64,000 nt of DNA from Bacillus sp. AFS015802 (GTDB taxonomy: Bacteria; Bacillota; Bacilli; Bacillales; Bacillaceae_B), in contig NZ_NTUP01000002.1 of assembly GCF_002561455.1 (NCBI RefSeq), positions 48,830 through 112,829 of the forward strand. The letters run 5' to 3'. The translations under genes were made by a program, and so were the position numbers. Positions 53,285-61,565 of the stretch are shown here, one piece after another (positions within the stretch are counted from its first letter, which is position 1; each line of letters starts with the position of its first letter). A model generated the notes under the pieces. The model ran no database searches. It saw nothing but the letters and a program-made list of their open reading frames with translations, and had not been told where the DNA came from.

Positions 53285-54397
53285 ATGAGGCTTATATCAA
53301 CACGGGCTTTAAAACCCGGCATGGTTCTAGCTACAACGGTATATAATATGAGAGGTCAAGCTTTGATTCATGATAATGTTCCCATTACAGAACGCATGAT
53401 TTCCAGGCTGCAGGAGCTTAGTATTCAATATGTCTATATTGAAGACTCTCTTTCCAGTGGAATCCATGTGAAAGGGACCGTTTCGAGTAAAGTGAGACAG
53501 CAGGCGGTCAATGATATAGAGAAGACCTTTAATCAATTAAGTGCATCGGATGCATCGCCCAGTGTCCTGATGATTGAAGACAGTGCCAAGCAATTGAAGC
53601 AGGTGATCGATGTCGTCCTGTCCGAAGTAAAGGCGAATCATGACCTTCTCACTATTTTGACAGACGTGTTTACATACGACTCCTATATTTTTCACCACTC
53701 ATTTAATGTAACGTTATATACGCTGTCCATCGGCCTTGAACTCAAGCTGTCACAGAAGCAGCTGGAGCAGCTCGGGGTGGGAGCGATTTTGCATGATATC
53801 GGGAAGATGCTTGTGCCTGAAGAAATTCTTCTAAAGCCGGGGAAACTTACTGAAGATGAATTCTTTGAAATCAAGAAGCACTCGGAGCACGGCTTTGACA
53901 TACTGAGGCAGCTTCATTCTGTGTCCCTGATCATCGCCCATTGTGCGTATCAGCATCATGAGAGGCTCGATGGCTCCGGTTATCCTCGGGGGATCAAGGG
54001 GGAAGACATTCATCCGTTTGCAAAGATCATCGCTGTCGCTGATGTATTTGACGCCATGACCTCAAATCGGGTGTATAGGAAAGCCATGCTCCCTCATCAG
54101 GCTTTAGAGGTATTGTATGCGGGATCAGGTTCACTATTCGATGCACAAGTAATTGAAGCCTTCCGGTCATCGGTGGCAATCTATCCAAATGGCATGATCG
54201 TAGAACTCAATGATGGACGGAAAGGGATCGTCACGGATCAAAATAAAGGGGGGACAGACCGGCCGGTCATCCGGATCATCGAAGAGGATGGCCAGGAACT
54301 GAATTCTCCTTATCCACTGGATTTAAGCAGGGAATTAGACAAGGTGATTACAGGCTTTGATCCGGATTATGAACCCCAATCTCTTAAGATTAAATAA
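53285..54397 (+). CDS. HD-GYP domain phosphodiesterase
   Basis: 370 residues. An N-terminal 100-residue region (MRLISTRALKPGMVLATTVY) is typical of a domain often preceding HD-GYP. The HD-GYP core follows with His137-His138 (FHHSFNV), HD170-171 (ILHDIGKMLVPEEIL), HSEHGFDIL, HHERLDGSGYPRGIKGEDI (GYP at 232-234) and IIAVADVFDAMTS. All metal and substrate motifs are intact, so it should hydrolyse cyclic di-GMP or another cyclic dinucleotide in the cytosol. No receiver or membrane segment is seen. AGGAGA precedes the ATG. As I recall, B. subtilis has no gene at this place between yunC and yunB. Confidence 0.88.
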   Translation: MRLISTRALKPGMVLATTVYNMRGQALIHDNVPITERMISRLQELSIQYVYIEDSLSSGIHVKGTVSSKVRQQAVNDIEKTFNQLSASDASPSVLMIEDSAKQLKQVIDVVLSEVKANHDLLTILTDVFTYDSYIFHHSFNVTLYTLSIGLELKLSQKQLEQLGVGAILHDIGKMLVPEEILLKPGKLTEDEFFEIKKHSEHGFDILRQLHSVSLIIAHCAYQHHERLDGSGYPRGIKGEDIHPFAKIIAVADVFDAMTSNRVYRKAMLPHQALEVLYAGSGSLFDAQVIEAFRSSVAIYPNGMIVELNDGRKGIVTDQNKGGTDRPVIRIIEEDGQELNSPYPLDLSRELDKVITGFDPDYEPQSLKIK

Positions 54398-54405
54398 ATT
54401 TTTGC

Positions 54406-54434
54406 GTTAATCCCCTCTTACGGAGCATACAAAT
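54406..54434 (+). promoter_or_regulatory. Candidate sigma-E promoter of yunB inside a terminator loop
   Basis: CATACAAAT (54426-54434) matches the sigma-E -10 consensus CATACANT well. The -35 (GTTAAT, 54406-54411, 14-bp spacing) is weak. The -10 lies wholly in the loop of the terminator at 54409-54457. Transcription would begin near 54441, just before the ribosome binding site of yunB. Confidence 0.45.
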
Positions 54435-54457
54435 AGCTTGTAAGGGGGGATTTTTTT
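54409..54457 (+). terminator. Terminator of the HD-GYP gene, overlapping the yunB start
   Basis: AATCCCCTCTTAC (54409-54421) pairs with GTAAGGGGGGATT (54440-54452): 13 bp with one G-T pair, an 18-nt loop, and a T run to 54457. The 3' arm contains the GGGGGG ribosome binding site of yunB, whose TTG start (54456) lies in the T run. Confidence 0.85.
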
Positions 54458-55220
54458 GTCAAAGTTCAAAACCTACAAACCCCGAAGAGGAGGTCCGCTG
54501 CCTTTTCGACACGTCATGATCATTACGTTTTTGTTCTTTATGATATCAACGGGATTCGGGTTATGGATCATTAACAAAGGGTTGAAACCGACGCTCCTTG
54601 CCTATGCCGAGACGCAAACGAGCAGGATCGGCACCCTGGTGATTAACAAAGCGATCAATAAGAAAATTGCCGACGTTCTGGATATTTCGGATATAACGGA
54701 AGAAGTGAAGAACCAGGAAGGCGATATCGTTTCCTTTAAATACAATACGCAGACCATCAACAGGGTCCAGGCAGAAATTACGAATCTGGTACAGCAGAAC
54801 CTTCAGGAAGCAGAGGCAGGGAATATTGAGAATCTTGAGTTCCTCACCGAGGTGGAAATTGATGAAGGGAAGTCGAAAGCGTCAAAGGGAATTACCTATT
54901 CCGTACCTTTGGGTCAAGCGACGAACAACGTATTGCTCGGTAACCTGGGGCCGAAAATCCCGATCCGCTTTCATTCCATCGGTGATGTCCGTTCGGACGT
55001 GAAAACGACGGTAGAACAGTTCGGGATCAATAATGCGGTTGTGAAGGTATTTGTGGAGCTTGAAGTGAATGTGCAAATCATCATCCCGTTTGCAACGAAA
55101 ACCGAAACCATCAAACAGGATATCCTGGTCGCAATGGGCACCGTCCACTTGGATGTACCGCAATTTTATAACAATGGTGGAGGGGAATCGAGTCCTTCCA
55201 TTGAATTTCCCACAAATTAG
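54456..55220 (+). CDS. yunB: Sporulation protein YunB
   Basis: 254 residues. A basic N-terminus (MSKFKTYKPRRGG) precedes one membrane segment at about 19-40 (VMIITFLFFMISTGFGLWII), then a large domain that should face outside the cytosol: KKIADVLDISDITEEV, SKASKGITYSVPLGQATNNVLLG and LGPKIPIRFHSIGDVRSDVKT. This is the YunB family, made under sigma-E in the mother cell in B. subtilis. The start is TTG at 54456 with GGGGGG 6 bases upstream, both inside the terminator of the preceding gene. On any read-through transcript the site would be sealed in the hairpin. Confidence 0.85.
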   Translation: MSKFKTYKPRRGGPLPFRHVMIITFLFFMISTGFGLWIINKGLKPTLLAYAETQTSRIGTLVINKAINKKIADVLDISDITEEVKNQEGDIVSFKYNTQTINRVQAEITNLVQQNLQEAEAGNIENLEFLTEVEIDEGKSKASKGITYSVPLGQATNNVLLGNLGPKIPIRFHSIGDVRSDVKTTVEQFGINNAVVKVFVELEVNVQIIIPFATKTETIKQDILVAMGTVHLDVPQFYNNGGGESSPSIEFPTN

Positions 55221-55233
55221 TATGGAAAAAAAG

Positions 55234-55262
55234 TTGTCAAAAGAATGATAGTTTGTTATATT
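55234..55262 (+). promoter_or_regulatory. Sigma-A promoter of the L-box transcript
   Basis: TTGTCA (55234-55239), 17 bp, TATATT (55257-55262). Confidence 0.75.
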
Positions 55263-55269
55263 AATAAAG

Positions 55270-55545
55270 AAAATTTTATAACACACCACATCATCAGTCC
55301 GATGGGGTAGAGGCGCAGGGTTCAAGAGTAATCTGTTCGAGGATGACAACTGAGAAAACAGACGAAAGGGAATCTTTGCCGAAGTAAATATGCTTGTCGA
55401 AGGTGTATTTGCTGGGGTTGTCTTGAAGAAGGATAACACTGTCATTATAGGGAAATCTCTATAATGGGGAGCTACAGATCGTGATGGAGCACTTACGTTA
55501 CTAACAAAGGTAATGATAGTTTCTCTATCGTTGCCTTTTTTTATA
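55270..55545 (+). promoter_or_regulatory. Lysine (L-box) riboswitch with terminator
   Basis: Conserved L-box segments are present in order: GGGGTAGAGGCGC, AAGAGTAATCTG, GACGAAAGGGAATC, TTTGCCGAAGT, TGTCGAAGGTGTATTTGCTGG and GGTTGTCTTG with CACTGTCATTATAG. A terminator, AAAGGTAATGATAG paired with CTATCGTTGCCTTT plus T run, ends at 55543. Lysine binding should stop transcription of the transporter gene downstream. Confidence 0.92.
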
Positions 55546-55596
55546 TCCTCTGTCATGCTACGATGGTTCCCCCCTATCAAATAGGAGGAGGACACT

Positions 55597-57159
55597 ATGG
55601 AAAACACGATTTACTCATTATTACCACCCCTTTTAGCCATACTTATGGTTATTCTCACAAGACGGGTTCTGCTTTCATTGGGAGTAGGAATCGTTGCGTC
55701 TGCCTTTCTGTTGGCAGATTTCTCAATACCCAAAACATTCAGCTTTATATGGGACGCCTTAAAAGGCATCTTTGTCGCAGACGGCGGGCTTAACACCTGG
55801 AATGTCTACATCATATTCTTCTTACTCATCCTTGGTGTGATCACCGCGTTTGTGAACATCTCAGGAGGCAGCCGCGCATTCGGTGAATGGGCGATGAAAC
55901 GCGTGAAGACAAGGCAGGGCGCACAGCTTCTAGCTGCGGTATTAGGTATCATCATTTTTATTGACGACTATTTCAATGCGCTGGCTGTCGGACAGGTTGC
56001 GAGACCGATTACGGACCGCCACAGAATTTCACGTGCAAAATTAGCGTATATCATCGATTCAACATCTGCTCCGATCTGTGTTGTATCCCCGATTTCAAGC
56101 TGGGGGGCATACATCATCGGAATTATAGGCAGCATTCTTACGGCTCACAGTATCACGGAGTACACGGCGTTTTCAGCATTCATTCAAATGATTCCCATGA
56201 ATCTTTATGTATGGGCGGCTGTCTTGCTTGTCATCATGGTTGCCTATAAAGGACTTGATTTCGGAAAAATGAAGGAGCATGAAGTACGTGCCCTTGAAAC
56301 GGGAGATCTTTATGATCCTGGCAAAGAGATTCCCGGTGAATTGAAAAATGATCTTCCTGTCAGCTCAAAAGGATCGGTAGGAGACCTTGTATGGCCAATC
56401 GTGGCACTTGTGATCGGTACCGTATCCATGATGCTTTGGACTGGATATCAAGCGGTCGGATCATTTGACCTGTTACCGATTTTTGAAAACACGGATGTGA
56501 CCAGATCATTATTATATGGTGGACTGTTCGGTCTTCTCATTGCCCTGATCTTCTTCCTTCGCCAAGTCAGCCTGAAAGGGATCGAAGGCAGTGCCATCGG
56601 GACAGCCGCAGTGGAAGGAATCAAGTCGATGCTTCCGGCTGTTTACATCCTGATCTTTGCATGGACGATCGTAACACTCATCGATCAACTGCAAACAGGA
56701 ACATATCTTGCAGGACTCGTTGAACAATCAAACTTACCGATGCAGGCACTTCCGGTCATCTTATTCCTGGTTGCCGGAATCATGGCTTTCTCCACGGGAA
56801 CATCATGGGGTTCATTCGGTATCCTACTTCCGATTGCAGGGGAAATTGCTGCTGCGACTGACGTCAGCATCTTACTTCCTGCCATGGCAGCGGTACTCGC
56901 CGGATCTGTGCTGGGTGATCACTGCTCACCGATCTCGGATACAACGATCCTTTCTTCTACAGGAGCGGGAAGCAATCATATCGATCACGTGATCACACAG
57001 CTTCCATATGCGGTCATCGGTGCGGTTGTAGCCGCAATCGGTTACCTTGTATTGGGCTTCACTGGAAGCACCATCCTGGGACTCGCGGTCGTTATCATCC
57101 TCATCCTTGCCTTCGCCTTTTTATTCGGTGAAAAAGCAAAACCTGCATCTGCGGAATAA
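55597..57159 (+). CDS. NhaC-type transporter, probable lysine importer (LysW-like)
   Basis: 520 residues with about 12 membrane segments. It belongs to the NhaC Na+/H+ antiporter superfamily: IIIFIDDYFNALAVGQVARPITDRH, STSAPICVVSPISSWGAYI, STGTSWGSFGILLPIAGEI and VLGDHCSPISDTTILSSTGAG. Sequence alone would give Na+/H+ antiport, but control by an L-box strongly suggests lysine uptake, as proposed for LysW-type members in comparative studies of lysine riboswitches. GGAGGAGG precedes the ATG. Single-gene unit with its own terminator. Confidence 0.82.
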   Translation: MENTIYSLLPPLLAILMVILTRRVLLSLGVGIVASAFLLADFSIPKTFSFIWDALKGIFVADGGLNTWNVYIIFFLLILGVITAFVNISGGSRAFGEWAMKRVKTRQGAQLLAAVLGIIIFIDDYFNALAVGQVARPITDRHRISRAKLAYIIDSTSAPICVVSPISSWGAYIIGIIGSILTAHSITEYTAFSAFIQMIPMNLYVWAAVLLVIMVAYKGLDFGKMKEHEVRALETGDLYDPGKEIPGELKNDLPVSSKGSVGDLVWPIVALVIGTVSMMLWTGYQAVGSFDLLPIFENTDVTRSLLYGGLFGLLIALIFFLRQVSLKGIEGSAIGTAAVEGIKSMLPAVYILIFAWTIVTLIDQLQTGTYLAGLVEQSNLPMQALPVILFLVAGIMAFSTGTSWGSFGILLPIAGEIAAATDVSILLPAMAAVLAGSVLGDHCSPISDTTILSSTGAGSNHIDHVITQLPYAVIGAVVAAIGYLVLGFTGSTILGLAVVIILILAFAFLFGEKAKPASAE

Positions 57160-57165
57160 TTCATG

Positions 57166-57199
57166 AAAAACCAGAAGCTCTCCGGCTTCTGGTTTTTTT
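57166..57199 (+). terminator. Terminator of the L-box transporter gene
   Basis: AAAACCAGAAGC pairs with GCTTCTGGTTTT, followed by a T run. Confidence 0.9.
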
Positions 57200-57318
57200 G
57201 TTGATTCTACCCTCTGATCCCAACGACTCCCATTCCTCAAAATCCGACAAATTTCTTATAGTGAAATAGTACTGCCGGGGATTGGGGGAATTCTAGATAA
57301 AAACTCTAAAATAAAGCT

Positions 57319-57347
57319 TTGACAATTGTCCCGGAACTAGCTATACT
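57319..57347 (+). promoter_or_regulatory. Sigma-A promoter of the NSS transporter operon
   Basis: Perfect TTGACA (57319-57324), 17 bp, TATACT (57342-57347). The leader of about 80 nt contains an AGATTATAAATAATCT inverted repeat; no S-box is present. Confidence 0.8.
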
Positions 57348-57431
57348 GACTTTAGATTATAAATAATCTGAAAATATAAAAATTTCAAATACCTCTTGGA
57401 AGGTAGTTGGAAAGAACTAGGGGGGAACAGC

Positions 57432-58958
57432 ATGGAAAATCGTGCACAGTTTGGTACACGAGCAGGATTTATTCTAGCTGCTGTCGGATCGGCAATCGGA
57501 CTAGGGAACATTTGGCGTTTTCCAGCAGTAGCGTACGAAAATGGCGGGGGAGCATTCTTCATTCCATATTTATTCGCTCTTCTGACAGCGGGTATTCCAT
57601 TATTAGTACTTGAATTTACAATTGGTCATAAGTACCGTGGTTCAGCACCGTTATCTTATTTCCGTCTTAATAAGAAAACAGAATGGCTTGGATGGTGGCA
57701 GGTCTTAATTGCATTCGTCATCTCTACCTATTATGCCGTCATTATCGCCTGGGCGATGTCGTACAGTGTTTTTTCATTCAATTTAGGTTGGGGAAAGGAT
57801 ACAGAATCCTTCCTGTTCAGCGACTATTTGAAGCTTTCGGTTGATGCAGGTCAGACAGGCAGTGTGGTTCCAGGGGTATTCATCCCGCTTGTCATTGTAT
57901 GGGCCGTTACACTTGGCATTCTTTTCAAAGGCGTAAAGAAAGGAATCGAAGTAGCGAATAAAATCTTTATTCCAGCACTTGTTATTTTATTCTTAATTAT
58001 TGTTGTTCGCGCTTTGACATTACCTGGCGCAATGGATGGTCTGGATGCGTTCTTCAAACCGGACTTCAGCAAGATTGCCGATCCCGGCGTATGGGTAGCG
58101 GCGTATGGACAGATTTTCTTCAGTTTATCTATAGCCTTTGCCATTATGATCACGTACTCGAGTTATCTGCCTAAGAAATCGGATATCACGAATAACGCGT
58201 TCATTACAGGGTTCAGTAACTCAGGGTTTGAACTATTGGCAGGTATCGGGGTATTTGCCGCATTAGGTTTCATGGCACAATCCCAAGGTGTAGCGGTACA
58301 GGATGTGGTAAGTGGTGGCGTTGGCCTTGCGTTCGTCGTCTTCCCGCAGATCATCAATGAATTCCCGGCATTCAACGAAGTATTTGGGTTCTTGTTCTTT
58401 GCATCCCTTGTACTCGCCGGTTTGTCTTCACTGATTTCCATCTCGGAAACCTATGTAGCAGCCGTTTCTGAGAAATTCGGGATTTCCCGTAACAAAGCCG
58501 TACTTTTCGGAGGCGGACTATCAGCAGTCATCTCCATTCTTTTTGCCACACAGGGCGGACTGTTATTCCTGGATGTTGCCGATTACTTCATCAACCAGTT
58601 CGGAGTGGCATTTGTCGGATTAGTGGAAGTAGTCGTGATCGCCTGGTTCCTTCGTAAATTGGGTGCATTCCAATCCCATGCGAATGGAATTTCCGATATC
58701 CAGCTTGGTGCCTGGTGGAAAATATGCTTGGGTGTCATCACACCGATCGTCCTTGGGTGGATGATGTTCGGTTTGTTCAAAATGAATCTACTGAAAGAAT
58801 TTGATACGGAAACAGGGAACTACGAGGGTTACTCTGATGCGTTCATTCTTTACAGCGGATGGTTTGTAGCCGCCTTCGCGATTATAGTAGGTGTGGCACT
58901 TGGGTTTAAACGCTGGAATGCCAAGACAGAAGCTGAAAGCTATAAGGAGGTAAGCTAA
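57432..58958 (+). CDS. Sodium:amino acid symporter, NSS/SNF family (MetP-like)
   Basis: 508 residues with 11-12 membrane segments. The start of the family is typical: AQFGTRAGFILAAVGSAIGLGNIWRFP and ENGGGAFFIPY contain the unwound helix 1 and sodium sites. The following gene encodes a MetS-type small subunit, so this is likely the large subunit of a MetPS methionine/alanine importer as in Corynebacterium (family knowledge). The ATG at 57432 follows GGGGGGA; the frame reaches back to 57396 without a better site. Not to be confused with the unrelated ABC permease MetP at 41.5 kb. Confidence 0.85.
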   Translation: MENRAQFGTRAGFILAAVGSAIGLGNIWRFPAVAYENGGGAFFIPYLFALLTAGIPLLVLEFTIGHKYRGSAPLSYFRLNKKTEWLGWWQVLIAFVISTYYAVIIAWAMSYSVFSFNLGWGKDTESFLFSDYLKLSVDAGQTGSVVPGVFIPLVIVWAVTLGILFKGVKKGIEVANKIFIPALVILFLIIVVRALTLPGAMDGLDAFFKPDFSKIADPGVWVAAYGQIFFSLSIAFAIMITYSSYLPKKSDITNNAFITGFSNSGFELLAGIGVFAALGFMAQSQGVAVQDVVSGGVGLAFVVFPQIINEFPAFNEVFGFLFFASLVLAGLSSLISISETYVAAVSEKFGISRNKAVLFGGGLSAVISILFATQGGLLFLDVADYFINQFGVAFVGLVEVVVIAWFLRKLGAFQSHANGISDIQLGAWWKICLGVITPIVLGWMMFGLFKMNLLKEFDTETGNYEGYSDAFILYSGWFVAAFAIIVGVALGFKRWNAKTEAESYKEVS

Positions 58959-58959
58959 C

Positions 58960-59067
58960 ATGACTGGTAGCGCGATAACAATGATGATTGTAGGAATGGT
59001 CATCATCTGGGGTGGATTGGCAGCTAGTATCATGAACGCTGTTTCCAAATCGAAAAAGCAGGTATAA
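58960..59067 (+). CDS. metS: MetS-like small subunit of the NSS transporter, 35 residues
   Basis: One membrane helix (AITMMIVGMVIIWGGLAASI) followed by a short basic tail ending in SKSKKQV. Size, position and sequence match the MetS family of small subunits needed by MetP-type NSS importers. AAGGAGG sits at the end of the transporter gene, 11 bases before the ATG, which is 1 base after the stop, so translation is coupled. Too short for standard ORF cut-offs. A terminator follows directly. Confidence 0.85.
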   Translation: MTGSAITMMIVGMVIIWGGLAASIMNAVSKSKKQV

Positions 59068-59073
59068 AAGGAA

Positions 59074-59107
59074 GAAGCAGACGATGGATCTCCATTGTCT
59101 GCTTTTT
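59074..59107 (+). terminator. Terminator of the NSS operon
   Basis: AGCAGAC-GATGG and CCATT-GTCTGCT form the stem, followed by TTTTT. It also lies at the end of lytH on the other strand. Confidence 0.8.
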
Positions 59108-60102
59108 TACTGCTTTTTGCTTTTAATTCGATCCTGACGTTCCCACATTCTGAGATGGGGGTAAGGGTCAAAGGACCACTCAGTCAAGCCGTTATCCTTA
59201 TACATCCCATAATGCAAGTGCGGAGGGAATTTTCCTGATGTTCCCGGTGGTCCATATCCCGAGCTTCCGACACCGCCGATCACCATTCCCGGTTCAACCA
59301 CTTGTCCGACGTGAAGATCTTTGGCAAAACCGCTCAAGTGGGCAAAGTAATGATACGTATTATTGATGTCGCGTATGCCGATACGCCAGCCTCCATACCG
59401 GTTCCAACCCTTCATTTCGATGATTCCATATGATGTCGCCCTCACCGGGACACCGTAATCAGCGAATAGGTCCGTCCCTTCGTGGATCCGTCTTCCTCCC
59501 CATCCACGTGCATCTCCCCAAGTGTTTCGGTAGCTGTAGTTAAATCTCAAGGGGAGTGGGAAAGCTTTTTGATTAAGATGGATCGTCCCGTACTGTTTAT
59601 ATATTTTGGCATTTCCCATAATGATACTGACGGTTTTATCCCGTTTGTAATAATCCCAAAGGGCCAGCTTGAAATTGTCGCGGTCGATTCCATACCGCAG
59701 TATGATGTCCGTCAATGCGGCAAGAATATCTTCGTCACTTTTCAGGCTTGCTTTTCCGTCATGATCTCCATCCCGACCGATTCCATTGAATAGAGCGATC
59801 GTTTCTGGATTGTCATCTTCAGCATGAGGGTTCAGTGGGCCGACCCACTTTTCCGGCTCCATATAAATGGAGATAAAAGAGGAGGGCTTATCCCTGTCCT
59901 TACGGGCAAACCTGAGACTGCGTTCATATTGATCTATGGCCGCTAAGTAGTACCAGGGAATGTTCGTCAAAGCCTCGCTCTTCTGAAATAATTCCATCCT
60001 TTTAGTATGGATCTGCTCGTCTGTAAGTTTTTCTGCTGCAAAGCCCTCACAAGGATATACTGCTAATAAGACTGCAATGATCAAGACCAATCGTTTATAC
60101 AA
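59107..60102 (-). CDS. lytH: M23 family peptidase LytH (sporulation)
   Basis: 331 residues. A signal peptide (MYKRLVLIIAVLLAVYPCEG, cleavage near FAA) is followed by a helical N-domain with WYYLAAIDQYERSLRFAR and a Ca-binding-like loop GIGRDGDHDGKASLKSDED, then the LytM-type metallopeptidase: His207 and Asp211 (RIHEGTDLFADYG), His255 region (YHYFAHLSG) and His297 (HLHYGMY). LytH removes stem-peptide residues to leave single L-Ala in spore cortex peptidoglycan (family knowledge, sigma-K dependent in B. subtilis). GGAGGG precedes the ATG. Divergent from lipA. Confidence 0.88.
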   Translation of the reverse strand: MYKRLVLIIAVLLAVYPCEGFAAEKLTDEQIHTKRMELFQKSEALTNIPWYYLAAIDQYERSLRFARKDRDKPSSFISIYMEPEKWVGPLNPHAEDDNPETIALFNGIGRDGDHDGKASLKSDEDILAALTDIILRYGIDRDNFKLALWDYYKRDKTVSIIMGNAKIYKQYGTIHLNQKAFPLPLRFNYSYRNTWGDARGWGGRRIHEGTDLFADYGVPVRATSYGIIEMKGWNRYGGWRIGIRDINNTYHYFAHLSGFAKDLHVGQVVEPGMVIGGVGSSGYGPPGTSGKFPPHLHYGMYKDNGLTEWSFDPYPHLRMWERQDRIKSKKQ

Positions 60103-60327
60103 AATAATCCCTCCATTTTTAGGGGCCTATATGTAGTTTGTATCGTTCTCCCGGATTCATAATCATCAATAAATGGTAATAGGGTATCACATGCTTGTTT
60201 TCACTTTTTTAGTATGATAAAGTGACAAAAGAAGTATATTGATGATGGCTTTTTTTACATAAGATGAACGGGATAGCGTTTCACTCTTTGCCTAAGTCAG
60301 AATTATTTAGGATTGGAGATGAGGGGT

Positions 60328-61245
60328 ATGAGTAAGAAAGACGAACATATTCGTAAACCGGATTGGCTTAAAATTAAGCTGAATACGAACGATAATTATA
60401 TGGGCTTGAAAAAGATGATGCGTGAAAACAATCTTCACACAGTATGTGAAGAGGCGCGTTGTCCGAATATTCATGAGTGCTGGGGAACCAGACGTACAGC
60501 TACGTTCATGATCCTTGGGGATATTTGTACCCGTGCCTGCCGTTTCTGTGCGGTTAAAACAGGACTTCCGACTGAGTTGGATCTTAAAGAACCAGAGCGC
60601 GTTGCCGATTCTGTACAATTAATGAACCTTAAACACGTTGTTATTACGGCTGTTGCAAGGGATGACTTAAAGGACGGCGGTTCACAGGTCTTTGCTGAAA
60701 CGGTCCGCGCCATCCGTCGCAAAAGTCCGTTCACTTCCATTGAAGTATTGCCTTCCGATATGGGTGGGGTCTTCGATAACATCAAGACATTGATGGATGC
60801 AAAACCGGACATCATGAATTACAATGTTGAAACGGTCCGCCGCTTGACTCCAAGAGTTCGTGCCCGTGCGACCTATGATCGTACATTGGAATTCTTGCGT
60901 CGTGCAAAAGAACTAAATCCTGATATCCCTACTAAATCAAGCATCATGGTTGGTCTGGGGGAAACGAAGGAAGAAATTCTTGAAACGATGGATGACCTGC
61001 GTGCCAATCATGTTGACATTGTGACATTGGGTCAATATCTGCAACCATCGAAGAAACACTTGAAGGTTCAAAAATATTACCATCCAGATGAATTTGCCGA
61101 GCTTCGTGAAGCCGCTATGGAAAAAGGCTTCAGCCACTGTGAAGCAGGTCCGCTTGTACGTTCTTCCTACCATGCCGACGAGCAGGTGAACGCAGCAGCG
61201 AAAGCCAGACAAGCTAAAGGTGAGCAAGAGGTACAAAACGCATAA
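60328..61245 (+). CDS. lipA: Lipoyl synthase LipA
   Basis: 305 residues. Both [4Fe-4S] cluster motifs are complete: auxiliary cluster [12 protein letters not shown] and radical-[11 protein letters not shown]. It inserts two sulfurs into octanoyl groups on carrier proteins such as GcvH, and depends on Fe-S supply by the suf genes in this same window. The ATG at 60328 follows GGAGATGAGGGG; a second ATG five codons upstream is possible. A terminator follows at 61258. Confidence 0.96.
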   Translation: MSKKDEHIRKPDWLKIKLNTNDNYMGLKKMMRENNLHTVCEEARCPNIHECWGTRRTATFMILGDICTRACRFCAVKTGLPTELDLKEPERVADSVQLMNLKHVVITAVARDDLKDGGSQVFAETVRAIRRKSPFTSIEVLPSDMGGVFDNIKTLMDAKPDIMNYNVETVRRLTPRVRARATYDRTLEFLRRAKELNPDIPTKSSIMVGLGETKEEILETMDDLRANHVDIVTLGQYLQPSKKHLKVQKYYHPDEFAELREAAMEKGFSHCEAGPLVRSSYHADEQVNAAAKARQAKGEQEVQNA

Positions 61246-61257
61246 TTTCACATAACG

Positions 61258-61306
61258 AAAAAAGGACTGACTTGTCGGAGATGCTCTCTAACAGTCAGTC
61301 CTTTTG
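61258..61306 (+). terminator. Terminator of lipA
   Basis: AAAAGGACTGAC pairs with GTCAGTCCTTTT over a 20-nt loop, followed by TGTAG. Confidence 0.8.
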
Positions 61307-61320
61307 TAGATGAAGGTTTT

Positions 61321-61440
61321 CCAGCTCCGGCGGCTAGCCCCTCGAGGTCATAAGTCAAATCAACCAAAAAGGCAAAGAGCGCCTTTCCGGTTGATTCGTC
61401 TTATGCTTGTCGGGTCTGAACGAGCCGCCTGCGCTTTTCT
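61321..61440. repeat. 120-bp dispersed palindromic element, copy 1
   Basis: Begins CCAGCTCCGGCGGCTAG and ends GAGCCGCCTGCGCTTTTCT. GGCGGCT pairs with AGCCGCC at the base, CATAAG with CTTATG in the middle, and ATCAACC with GGTTGAT around AGGC/GCCT at the tip, giving a long stem-loop. I recall similar 'CAGCTCC...GCGCTTTTCT' elements in many Bacillaceae genomes. Confidence 0.8.
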
Positions 61441-61445
61441 AGTGT

Positions 61446-61565
61446 CCAGCTCCGGCGGCTAGAGGCTCGAGGTCATAAGCTAAATGGACCAAGAAGGCAA
61501 AGGGCGCCTTAGTGGCCCATTCATCTTATGCTTGTCGCCTCTAAACGAGCCGCCTGCGCTTTTCT
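61446..61565. repeat. 120-bp dispersed palindromic element, copy 2
   Basis: Same length and ends as copy 1, head to tail after a 5-bp AGTGT spacer, and directly abutting the stop codon of yutC. Differences from copy 1 are largely paired changes in the two arms. Confidence 0.8.
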
